From Dorea sp. 5-2 (GTDB lineage Bacteria > Bacillota > Clostridia > Lachnospirales > Lachnospiraceae): DNA of 58,918 nucleotides. The stretch spans positions 13,342-72,259 of the forward strand of contig NZ_KE159725.1 of the NCBI RefSeq assembly GCF_000403455.2, written 5' to 3'. Each line of letters begins with the position of its first letter. Position 1 is the first letter of the stretch. Positions 26,268 to 33,233 of this stretch are shown here, in pieces. The notes below the pieces were generated by a model, which did not search any database, was not told the origin of the DNA, and saw nothing but the letters and a program-made list of their open reading frames with translations. Position numbers and translations under genes: made by a program.

Positions 26268-26786
26268 TTATTTTTGTTTTAATAGATCCCATAAGGTCAT
26301 TTCTTTTCTACGAATTTTTGATATCCGTCTATATTCATGCAACGCATTTATTAAGATATTTATATCAGAAAAATATTCATAAATAAAATCATAACTTTTT
26401 ACTTTGCTATATTTCAAAGCACGCTTACAATATGTACTTGGTTTCTCTCCTGAATTTTTAAAATCTTTGTATCTGTCTTCATTACATATTATAAGCATTT
26501 CAATTTCAGGAGCTGTAACTACATTTATAACATCTACCTTCTTTTCATATGCTTTGCGTAGCTTAAAATTTTCATTTCTTGAATCTAAAATTCGATAAAC
26601 TGTTATTTTTTCGGAAAAGCCTTTCTTTAGGTACTTTTCTTCAAAATCTCTTCCTCGTCGGCATTTTAACACTTCTTCTTCAATTAGATCTTCTCTCTCA
26701 AAAACTAAGCTATGGTTGTCCAGTAATAAATCTAATATCGCGTGTTCGGCACCGCCTTCGCATATACATGCTAAATATTTTGCCAT
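26268..26786 (-). CDS. RloB/TOPRIM-like protein, partner of ATPase (islet C, second gene)
   Basis: 172 codons from ATG 26786, seven bases after AGGAGG and 11 after the ATPase stop. It begins MAKYLACICEGGAEHAILDL, an E-G-x-x-E start as in TOPRIM-like RloB proteins, followed by VYRILDSRNEN and NVVTAPEIEMLIICNEDRYK, which fit the acidic metal site and the RloB core. RloB/AbiLii-type proteins pair with AAA ATPases in abortive-infection systems. The downstream hairpin GGTTA/TAACC (26222-26241) may end transcription. The system name is inference from gene pairing and motifs. Confidence 0.7.
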   Translation of the reverse strand: MAKYLACICEGGAEHAILDLLLDNHSLVFEREDLIEEEVLKCRRGRDFEEKYLKKGFSEKITVYRILDSRNENFKLRKAYEKKVDVINVVTAPEIEMLIICNEDRYKDFKNSGEKPSTYCKRALKYSKVKSYDFIYEYFSDINILINALHEYRRISKIRRKEMTLWDLLKQK

Positions 26787-26797
26787 TTTAAAGCCTC

Positions 26798-27955
26798 CTA
26801 TCTTAATGATATTAGCGCTTTTTTCAGAGCAATATAAGATTCATAAGCAGGTACGGTTCCCTCAAGAAAATCACTATCGTATATCTCACTTTTTTTAATA
26901 TCATTTCTTTTCAAAATACCAGAAAGTTTTTCGGCAGTAATCCCATCTTTGTTTTTTGTAATATAAATACTGTCGTTCCTTTCAAATTCATCTAGCAATT
27001 CTGAATAATGAGTTGAAAAAATCAGAGTTGCCCCTTTTTTATTGACTTTTTTATCCATGAAAAATCGTATTAATGTTGAAACAATTTCTTTGTTAAAATG
27101 ATTTTCTAATTCATCTACAATCAAATAGCCCCCTTCCAAAAATGAAAATACTGCACCCATAAATACACTCAGACCTTTTATTGTACCTGAAGAAAGATAT
27201 CTGTTAAGTGCTAACGGACTATTTAACGTTAGCTCTTCTTTTTCATAAAATTTCAATCTGATATCAACTTTTTTTTCAGTTGGTTCACAGCTAAGGGTTT
27301 CGATGCTAGGATCTAAAAAAGTTAATATTTCTTTCGGATACTGGCCTAAAAAATTCAACATATTATGATCTGTGAAATCTGACATATCATATAAGGAAAA
27401 ATTCGTGTCTTGTTCTTTATTTAAAGCAACTATAATACTAACATCTTCTATTAGATACTGTTCATTTTTATTTCTTCGGATTTTTACTTGGGCATCATTA
27501 AAATCATAAAGTCTTTTTTTCGTTTTTATCTTATGAATTTCTTTTTCCCATAATGTTTCATCTATAATTACAAATTTTGTATTGCCATCAATAGCATTTC
27601 TTTTTCTTCCTACTATTGTTTCCAATTTATATACAATGCCATTATGATAAAAATAAGCAGTAAAAATCATATTTTGTTTACTATCTAAGTCGTCCAAAAA
27701 TTTTTTAGAGGAAATACTATTAATAGGTTCATTATTTAATAATCCTATAGCAAAAGAAATCAATTTTAGGATTGTTGTCTTACCAGATGCATTAATCCCA
27801 ATAAAAGATAATGTTGGACTTGTATAAACATTAGAAAACACATTGAACATTTGTTCTCTGGCATCATTGTCTACTCTTTGTTGTGCAACGAAGTCCACAT
27901 CTAAAGTATTTTTTAAATTTTGTAAACCTTTTATGGATAGTTTTAAGATTTTCAT
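26798..27955 (-). CDS. AAA-family (ABC-like) ATPase, RloA/AbiLi-like (islet C, first gene)
   Basis: 385 codons from ATG 27955 with AAGGTGGAGGAC upstream; a GTG three codons earlier overlaps that site. Walker A is SFIGINASGKTTILKLI near residue 55, the ABC-type signature is RYLSSGTIKGLSVF, Walker B is GGYLIVDELENHFNKEIVS, and the switch histidine is in FSTHYSELLDEF. This layout matches the ATPase halves of RloA/RloB and AbiL systems. It lies directly downstream of the current spmA end on the same strand, with its own promoter. Confidence 0.85.
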   Translation of the reverse strand: MKILKLSIKGLQNLKNTLDVDFVAQQRVDNDAREQMFNVFSNVYTSPTLSFIGINASGKTTILKLISFAIGLLNNEPINSISSKKFLDDLDSKQNMIFTAYFYHNGIVYKLETIVGRKRNAIDGNTKFVIIDETLWEKEIHKIKTKKRLYDFNDAQVKIRRNKNEQYLIEDVSIIVALNKEQDTNFSLYDMSDFTDHNMLNFLGQYPKEILTFLDPSIETLSCEPTEKKVDIRLKFYEKEELTLNSPLALNRYLSSGTIKGLSVFMGAVFSFLEGGYLIVDELENHFNKEIVSTLIRFFMDKKVNKKGATLIFSTHYSELLDEFERNDSIYITKNKDGITAEKLSGILKRNDIKKSEIYDSDFLEGTVPAYESYIALKKALISLR

Positions 27956-27998
27956 GTCCTCCACCTTTTTTCCACGTTATTTACGTTTTTATTATGTT

Positions 27999-28027
27999 AT
28001 TATATATACTTTTTTGTGTTATTTCAA
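27999..28027 (-). promoter_or_regulatory. promoter of islet C
   Basis: Minus strand TTGAAA (28022-28027) and TATAAT (27999-28004) are 17 bases apart, about 45 bases before the ATPase start. Confidence 0.65.
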
Positions 28028-28100
28028 CTATTATTTCCGATATTTTTGTAATTATACTGATTTCCTATAAAGGGGAATTTTTTAAAGAAAGCAGGGAATT

Positions 28101-28227
28101 CTACGTTCCCCGCTTCCTATCCATCACCTTGCAATACACCACCGCCACCAATGTACTCACCGCCGTCGCCGCAATCCCTGCCCCTACGATTCCCGCCGGA
28201 TTCACGCTCCCGTACTGGCTCCGGTAA
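28101..28227 (-). repeat. resident copy 4 of the spmA 3' end
   Basis: The 127 bases from the spmA stop to the YRSQYG codons align base for base, without gaps, with copies at 19674, 21658 and 26064. Beyond 28227 this copy continues into spmA, whereas the others switch to the GGTTGTGTCAAGCTAAGA tag, which places the recombination point at or beside the Tyr-Arg codons. Confidence 0.9.
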
Positions 28228-28718
28228 GCGATCACATTCACCGGGATCAGCTGCAGCGACGAGATATTCAGTATCAGGAACGTGCACATCTCATTGCTTG
28301 CGACTCCCCGCTTCCTTTCAGGTCCGGGAAGCCTTCCGGATCTTCTGTCCTCCTCCAACTTAGAAAGTTCCGTCATTGCCCGCAATCCCGCCGGGGTTGC
28401 AGCCCATCCAAGCCCCAGGACATTGGCGATGATGTTCGTGGTGATGTGTTCCTGCGCCGGATGATCTGCGGGAAGATCCGGGAACAGGAAACGGATGAGC
28501 GGCTGTATCCGCCGGGAGGCGGCGGTTATGATCCCTGTTTTTGTTGCGATCTCCATCAGCCCGACCCAGAAAGACATGACCCCCATCATGGTGATACATA
28601 AAGTGATCGCTTCCTTCGAGGAATCCAGAGCGGCATTGGTGATATCGGGCATGCGCCCGGTGAAAGCGGCGAATATGATCCCGGCTATTATCATACCCGC
28701 CCATAGATAGTTCAGCAT
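28101..28718 (-). CDS. spmA: spore maturation protein A
   Basis: 205 codons from ATG 28718 with AGAAGG upstream. A membrane protein of the nucleoside-recognition/gate fold needed for spore core dehydration in Bacillus. It matches SpmA in MLNYLWAGMIIAGIIFAAFTG, VSFWVGLMEIA-type second segment (MSFWVGLMEIATKTG), FPDLPADHP, NVLGLGWAATPAGLRAM and MCTFLILNISSLQLIPVNVI. Its last 41 codons are the unit repeated three more times downstream, so the present C-terminus was probably supplied by the most recent insertion. spmB, usually adjacent, is absent from this window. A terminator hairpin (GGGAA/TTCCC) follows the stop. Confidence 0.92.
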   Translation of the reverse strand: MLNYLWAGMIIAGIIFAAFTGRMPDITNAALDSSKEAITLCITMMGVMSFWVGLMEIATKTGIITAASRRIQPLIRFLFPDLPADHPAQEHITTNIIANVLGLGWAATPAGLRAMTELSKLEEDRRSGRLPGPERKRGVASNEMCTFLILNISSLQLIPVNVIAYRSQYGSVNPAGIVGAGIAATAVSTLVAVVYCKVMDRKRGT

Positions 28719-28894
28719 CTGTTATACCTTCTCATGCTCTTTCGCTATATCATATGCACGCCGATACGGGAATAGAATATTGGACTGAGTTTGGGAGCAT
28801 GTTTGAAAATCGGTTGCTTTTCGCAAGGTTTCATATTATATTAGGATTATATTAGATAGTATAGATAAAAGCACAGTGTATTAGGAGGGAATCT

Positions 28895-30220
28895 GTGGAA
28901 AGACTGAGAATTCAATTGCCTGAGAGAGTGGACAGGATCATTACGACATTACAGGAACATGGATATGAAGCCTACGCGGTGGGGGGATGTGTCAGGGATT
29001 CGGTTCTGGGAAGAGAACCGGAGGACTGGGATATCACAACGTCGGCGATGCCGGAGGAGACGAAGGCATTGTTCCGGAAGACCTTTGATACCGGGATTGA
29101 ACACGGTACGGTCACGGTGCTTATGGGGGATGAAGGCTTTGAAGTAACGACATACAGGATCGACGGCAAATACGAAGATGCGCGCCATCCAAAGGAGGTA
29201 AGCTTCACCAGGAGCCTGAAAGAAGACTTGCGGAGAAGGGATTTTACCATCAATGCCATGGCATATAATGAGAAAGACGGGCTTGTGGACATCTTCGGCG
29301 GCGTCGCGGATCTGGAGGCAGAGGTGCTCCGATGTGTGGGGGACGCCGAAGAGCGGTTTGGGGAAGACGCGCTTCGCATCCTGCGCGGTATCCGGTTCGC
29401 CGCACAGCTTGGGTTCAGGCTTGAAGAGGACACAAGGCGGGGGATGCGTAAGCTGGCGCCGGAGCTTGTGAAGATAAGTGCGGAGCGGATACAGGCGGAG
29501 CTTGTAAAGCTGTTGGTCTCTGATATGCCGGAAATGCTTAAGGAAGCGTATGAACTGGGGATCACTGGGATAGTCCTGCCGGAATTTGACCGTATCATGG
29601 AGACGGAGCAGGAGACACCGCATCATATCTACTCTGTGGGGGAGCATACGCTGCATGCCATGAAGAATATCCGTGCGGACAAGGCGCTGAGACTGACTAT
29701 GCTGCTGCATGATATGGGAAAACCTGCGCTTAAGACGGTGGATGCGGACGGAGTGGCACATTTTAAAAAGCATGCGGACGAGAGCTGCGCGATCGCGGGG
29801 AAGGTATTAAGAAGACTGAAATTCGACAATGACACCCTGTACAAAGTATCGAAGCTGGTCTGTTACCACGATTACCGTATGCCTGCCGCAGCCAGAAACG
29901 TTCGCCGCGCCATGCATAAGATCGGGGAAGACCTGTTCCCTCTGTATATGGAAGTACGCCGCGCGGACGTACTGGCGCAAAGTGATTATCTGCGGGAAGA
30001 GAAGATACGGAACCTGGATGAGATCGAAGAATTGTACCATGGGATCTGTCTTGCGAAGCAGTGCGTGTCGCTGAAAGATCTGGCAGTGACCGGGCGGGAT
30101 CTCATCGGCGCCGGCATGTCGCCGGGAAAGGAGATCGGGGAAAAGCTTAAGGAACTGCTTGAGCTGGTGATAGAGGATCCGGAACTGAATACAAAAGACG
30201 AGCTGCTTCGAAGGCTCTGA
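28895..30220 (+). CDS. cca: CCA tRNA nucleotidyltransferase
   Basis: 441 codons from GTG 28895 with TTAGGAGGGAATCT upstream. Class II CCA-adding enzyme maturing tRNA 3' ends. The head reads GGCVRDSVLGREPEDWDITT with the DxD metal carboxylates (DWD); RRRDFTINAMAY and EDALRILRGIRFAAQLGF are the family motifs of nucleotide and primer binding. The C-terminal half carries an HD-type phosphohydrolase domain (LTMLLHDMGKP and FKKHADES), which may add phosphodiesterase or phosphatase activity. Divergent from spmA across 176 bases with no other gene. Confidence 0.95.
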   Translation: MERLRIQLPERVDRIITTLQEHGYEAYAVGGCVRDSVLGREPEDWDITTSAMPEETKALFRKTFDTGIEHGTVTVLMGDEGFEVTTYRIDGKYEDARHPKEVSFTRSLKEDLRRRDFTINAMAYNEKDGLVDIFGGVADLEAEVLRCVGDAEERFGEDALRILRGIRFAAQLGFRLEEDTRRGMRKLAPELVKISAERIQAELVKLLVSDMPEMLKEAYELGITGIVLPEFDRIMETEQETPHHIYSVGEHTLHAMKNIRADKALRLTMLLHDMGKPALKTVDADGVAHFKKHADESCAIAGKVLRRLKFDNDTLYKVSKLVCYHDYRMPAAARNVRRAMHKIGEDLFPLYMEVRRADVLAQSDYLREEKIRNLDEIEELYHGICLAKQCVSLKDLAVTGRDLIGAGMSPGKEIGEKLKELLELVIEDPELNTKDELLRRL

Positions 30221-30262
30221 TCTTGCCTGGCGGTATATTTCATATTCTCTGTGCCATGTGAT

Positions 30263-30291
30263 GCATATATTCTATCTTCGTGTCATACGAT
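30263..30291 (+). promoter_or_regulatory. possible sigma-E-type sporulation promoter
   Basis: GCATATA (30263-30269), 14 bases, CATACGAT (30284-30291) closely matches the Bacillus sigma-E pattern (GHATATT-14-CATACAHT), just upstream of a CotS-like gene. It lies inside a larger inverted repeat CATATTCTCT / AGAGAGAATATG. Confidence 0.5.
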
Positions 30292-30327
30292 AGAGAGAAT
30301 ATGTAATATAAAGTGCAGGGGATGGAT

Positions 30328-31317
30328 ATGCAGGAATATGAACGAAATGTATTAGAACAGTATGATATAGAAGTAAGCGGCACCCGCAAGACAAGGGGTG
30401 CTGTTTTATGCGACACAGATCAGGGGCTGATGCTGCTCAGGGAAGTGAAGGTGTCAAAGAGGCGTATTCCTGCGTTATATGAGCTGCATGAATATCTAAG
30501 GAGCCAGGGATATGCCGGGACGGACAGGATCATGCTGACAAGAGAAGGAGAATATCTTGCCTTGGCAGAGGATGGGAGCCAGTATCTGCTGAAATTCTGG
30601 TTCCAGGGCAGGGAGTGCGACGTCAGGAAACCGGCTGAACTTCTTGCCGCTTCGGGGAATCTTGCGAAGCTGCATATGCTGCTTCGGTATCATCCGGAGA
30701 ATCCGGTAACGCCCGGAACGCATATGGGAGAAGAATATCTGCGCCATAACCGGGAGTTGAAGAAGGTTCGGCGGTTTATGCGGGGGATCTCTCCCAAAGG
30801 AGAGTTCGAGGCGGCATTTCTGAAATACTATGAACAGATGTATCAGTGGGCGGAGGCGGCGATACGGCAGCTGGAGGGATCGGACTATGACCGGCTCTAC
30901 CAGGATAGCGTCGGGAACGGGCATATGACGCACGGAGAATATAATTACCACAATATCCTGATGCTTCAGAACGGCCATATTGCGGTGACGAATTTTGAAA
31001 AATTCAAAAGAGATATACAGGTGGAGGATTTCTATTATTTCCTTCGGAAAGTGATGGAGAAGCAGGGGTGGAAGGTACGGCTCGGCGATAATATGCTGAA
31101 CGCGTATTCGGCGGTCCGGCCGCTTACGCAAGGGGAGCTGGAGTATCTCAGGATCCGTCTCTGTTATCCTGAGAAATTCTGGAAGATCGCGAATTCTTAT
31201 TATCATTCAAATAAAGCGTGGATATCAGTAAAAAGTATAGAAAAACTGGATGTTGCGATACGTCAGACAGAAGAAAAAAGACGGTTTCTGGAGGAAATAT
31301 TTTCTTTTCATCTGTAA
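30328..31317 (+). CDS. CotS/YutH-like spore coat kinase-fold protein
   Basis: 329 codons from ATG 30328, six bases after AGGGG; GTG 30313 and ATG 30322 are earlier in-frame alternatives. The choline/APH-kinase-like fold is suggested by GAVLCDTDQGLMLLREVKV (N-lobe), LLKFWFQGRECD, and the catalytic-loop-like HGEYNYHNILMLQNG, with Glu replacing the usual Asp of HGDxxxxN. CotS-family proteins are spore coat components in endospore formers, often catalytically degenerate. The sigma-E-like promoter just upstream supports a sporulation role (inference). Confidence 0.8.
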   Translation: MQEYERNVLEQYDIEVSGTRKTRGAVLCDTDQGLMLLREVKVSKRRIPALYELHEYLRSQGYAGTDRIMLTREGEYLALAEDGSQYLLKFWFQGRECDVRKPAELLAASGNLAKLHMLLRYHPENPVTPGTHMGEEYLRHNRELKKVRRFMRGISPKGEFEAAFLKYYEQMYQWAEAAIRQLEGSDYDRLYQDSVGNGHMTHGEYNYHNILMLQNGHIAVTNFEKFKRDIQVEDFYYFLRKVMEKQGWKVRLGDNMLNAYSAVRPLTQGELEYLRIRLCYPEKFWKIANSYYHSNKAWISVKSIEKLDVAIRQTEEKRRFLEEIFSFHL

Positions 31318-31341
31318 ATACGGGAAAACTGAGAATTTGCC

Positions 31342-31370
31342 TTGACATTTATCTTGAAAGCGGTTATAAC
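31342..31370 (+). promoter_or_regulatory. promoter of hup
   Basis: TTGACA (31342-31347) and TATAAC (31365-31370), spacer 17, about 100 bases before the HU start. The near-consensus strength fits an abundant nucleoid protein. Confidence 0.75.
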
Positions 31371-31470
31371 TTTAATTACAGGCGTTTCGTGCGTTTGGCA
31401 TGGGAGCCGTATTCAAGATAATAGAATAAAAATAAGGGATTCTATGTGAAACAAGAGGAGGAAATTATCC

Positions 31471-31746
31471 ATGAACAAAACAGAATTAGTAGCAGCGATT
31501 GCTGACCAGGCGGAATTATCCAAGAAAGATTCAGAAAAAGCGTTGAAGGCTTTTATTGATGTAGTAACAGAAGAATTAAAGAAAGAGCACAAAGTGCAGC
31601 TGGTAGGCTTCGGCACGTTCGAAGTAAGCAAGAGAGCTGCAAGAGAAGGCAGGAATCCACAGACAGGTAAGACTATGAGTATCGAGGCATGTAAGGCTCC
31701 GAAGTTCAAAGCTGGTAAAGCATTAAAAGACGCTGTTAACGAATAA
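31471..31746 (+). CDS. hup: HU-family nucleoid DNA-binding protein
   Basis: 91 codons. The dimeric DNA-bending protein's beta-arm signature [20 protein letters not shown] is at residues 46-65, followed by the [20 protein letters not shown] end. RBS AGAGGAGG precedes ATG. It is abundant in the nucleoid and generally constitutive. Followed by its own terminator, and upstream of rqcP and the yabPQ-divIC group as in many clostridia. Confidence 0.97.
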   Translation: MNKTELVAAIADQAELSKKDSEKALKAFIDVVTEELKKEHKVQLVGFGTFEVSKRAAREGRNPQTGKTMSIEACKAPKFKAGKALKDAVNE

Positions 31747-31775
31747 TTCGAGTAATTATATAAAAGTGGGGATCA

Positions 31776-31814
31776 GGGCGCTTCGGGAGTCTGGTATGGC
31801 TTGAAGCGTCCTTT
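31776..31814 (+). terminator. Rho-independent terminator of hup
   Basis: GGGCGCTTC (31776-31784) pairs with GAAGCGTCC (31803-31811), followed by TTT. The T-run is short. Confidence 0.6.
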
Positions 31815-31837
31815 GTTGTATTTAGGAGGGAAAGTAG

Positions 31838-32077
31838 ATGCGGTTAGATAAGTTCCTTAAGGTATCGCGCCTGATCAAGCGCAGGACGGTGGCGAATGAA
31901 GCCTGCGACGCTGGGCGCGTCTCGGTCAACGGCCAGGTAGCGAAAGCTTCTGTAAAAGTGAAGGCGGGGGACATCATAGAGATCCAGTTCGGTACAAAGA
32001 CGGTAAAAGTAGAGGTTCTTGATATCCAGGAGACGACGAAGAAGGAAGAAGCAAAAGACTTGTTCAAATATTTGTAA
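31838..32077 (+). CDS. rqcP: S4-domain RNA-binding protein RqcP
   Basis: 79 codons, all S4 domain: MRLDKFLKVSRLIKRRTVAN and RVSVNGQVAKASVKVKAGD. Size, motif and position just before yabP identify RqcP (YabO), which works with RqcH in poly-alanine tailing of peptides on stalled 50S subunits. ATTTAGGAGGGAAAGTAG precedes ATG. It probably forms an operon with yabP and yabQ. Confidence 0.92.
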   Translation: MRLDKFLKVSRLIKRRTVANEACDAGRVSVNGQVAKASVKVKAGDIIEIQFGTKTVKVEVLDIQETTKKEEAKDLFKYL

Positions 32078-32126
32078 TAAATAAGAGCATCCTTTCATAT
32101 GATTATTAAGAAAGGTTGTGAAGCGC

Positions 32127-32411
32127 ATGGAAGAAAGAACCGTACAGAAAAATCATAAATTGGTGATCAATAACCGTAAGACGAGTTTTGTGACAGGGGT
32201 GATCGACGTATTGTCTTTTGACTTGAACGAGATCTTGCTGGAGACAGAACAGGGAATGATGATGGTAAAGGGTACGGATCTGCATGTGAACCGCCTGAGC
32301 CTTGAAAAAGGCGAGGTGGATCTTGCGGGGAATATAGACAGCGTCGCTTATTCGGATGTCCAGGGACATGCAAAGCAGCAAGACAATCTGTTGTCTAAGC
32401 TGTTCAGGTAA
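32127..32411 (+). CDS. yabP: sporulation protein YabP
   Basis: 94 codons from ATG 32127; the GTG at 32118 is only two bases from the AAAGG site. It reads NNRKTSFVTGVIDVLSFDLN and IDSVAYSD, typical of YabP. In Bacillus it is made in the mother cell and is needed with YabQ for spore development. It is followed four bases later by yabQ. Confidence 0.92.
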   Translation: MEERTVQKNHKLVINNRKTSFVTGVIDVLSFDLNEILLETEQGMMMVKGTDLHVNRLSLEKGEVDLAGNIDSVAYSDVQGHAKQQDNLLSKLFR

Positions 32412-32415
32412 TATT

Positions 32416-32748
32416 ATGCCGGGAATCAGAGAAGAGATGATCGTATTCCTGGTCGCGGTGGTATCCGGAGCGGCAGTGCGTCTGGCATATCAGTGCATCC
32501 GTTGTTTTCGAAGGATTATCGCGCACCGGCTTGCGGCAATAGGTGTAGAAGATATGATTTTCTGGATCGGTTCGGCAATCTATATGTTTGTGCAGATTTA
32601 CCATACAAGTGATGGTAGCATTCGATGGTATTTTATACTAGGTGTTGCGCTTGGGGCTGTTTTGATGTCTGTGTTTTTAAGGAGCGCGGAGAAACTGTAC
32701 AAAAAAATCTACGGCGCAAAGAAGAAAGATTGTTCGCCGGGGGGTTGA
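32416..32748 (+). CDS. yabQ: spore cortex biosynthesis protein YabQ
   Basis: 110 codons from ATG 32416 (CAGG about 8 bases upstream). An open frame extends earlier to 32356 but overlaps yabP and lacks a site. Several membrane segments are visible (MIVFLVAVVSGAAVRLAYQC; MIFWIGSAIYMFVQIYH; WYFILGVALGAVLMSVFL) with a basic tail KKIYGAKKKD. YabQ is a mother-cell membrane protein needed for cortex formation. Confidence 0.88.
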   Translation: MPGIREEMIVFLVAVVSGAAVRLAYQCIRCFRRIIAHRLAAIGVEDMIFWIGSAIYMFVQIYHTSDGSIRWYFILGVALGAVLMSVFLRSAEKLYKKIYGAKKKDCSPGG

Positions 32749-32833
32749 TTAAAGATGAGAAAGAAGTTAATATAAGGAAGATAAGAGGGAGAGTATCTGC
32801 CGGGAGTTTACCGGGATAAGGGTGATTGAACAT

Positions 32834-33157
32834 ATGAAATATGCAGGAAAGAGACGTCCGAAGAGACGCCTGAGAAGGCGTATGCAGCGTCACAGGAAGA
32901 GTGTGCTCGCAGTAAGCGCAGTCGTGTTGCTGCTATTTGTGGTAGTATCTGCGAACAGTATCTCGCTGCGCGCCAAGGAAAAAGCCTACCGGGCGCAGGA
33001 GCTGGAACTTAAAGAGCAGCTGAAAGAGGAGAAAGCTCGGACAGAAGAGATCAAAGAACTTGGAGAATACGTGGGAACGGACGAGTATGTAGAAGATGTG
33101 GCGAGGGAGAAGCTGGGCCTGATCCACGAGAATGAGATTATATTGAAGGCGGAATAG
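32834..33157 (+). CDS. divIC: septum formation initiator protein DivIC (FtsB-like)
   Basis: 107 codons from ATG 32834 with AAGGGTG 9 bases upstream; GTG 32822 overlaps that site. A strongly basic cytoplasmic start (KRRPKRRLRRRMQRHRK) is followed by one membrane segment (VLAVSAVVLLLFVVVSA), a coiled coil rich in E, K and L, and the conserved end DVAREKLGLIHENEII. Bitopic divisome protein that partners FtsL and DivIB at the septum. The position after yabQ is the conserved clostridial order. Confidence 0.93.
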   Translation: MKYAGKRRPKRRLRRRMQRHRKSVLAVSAVVLLLFVVVSANSISLRAKEKAYRAQELELKEQLKEEKARTEEIKELGEYVGTDEYVEDVAREKLGLIHENEIILKAE

Positions 33158-33170
33158 CAGACAGATGATA

Positions 33171-33207
33171 AGCTTTAGGAGATGATTCCTAAGGCTTTTT
33201 ATTTTTT
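33171..33207 (+). terminator. Rho-independent terminator of the divIC unit
   Basis: AGCTTTAGGA (33171-33180) pairs with TCCTAAGGCT (33187-33196) and runs into TTTTTATTTTTT. It separates divIC from the spoIIE-like gene, so the latter needs partial read-through or its own promoter. Confidence 0.8.
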
Positions 33208-33233
33208 GAAAACCATTGAAAGGGGAGCGGAAA

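Noticed and set aside
19674..28227. The spmA 3' repeats as insertion-sequence terminal repeats
   Set aside because: They are direct, coding and colinear with spmA, and no transposase lies between them, so the integration-with-replacement model fits better.
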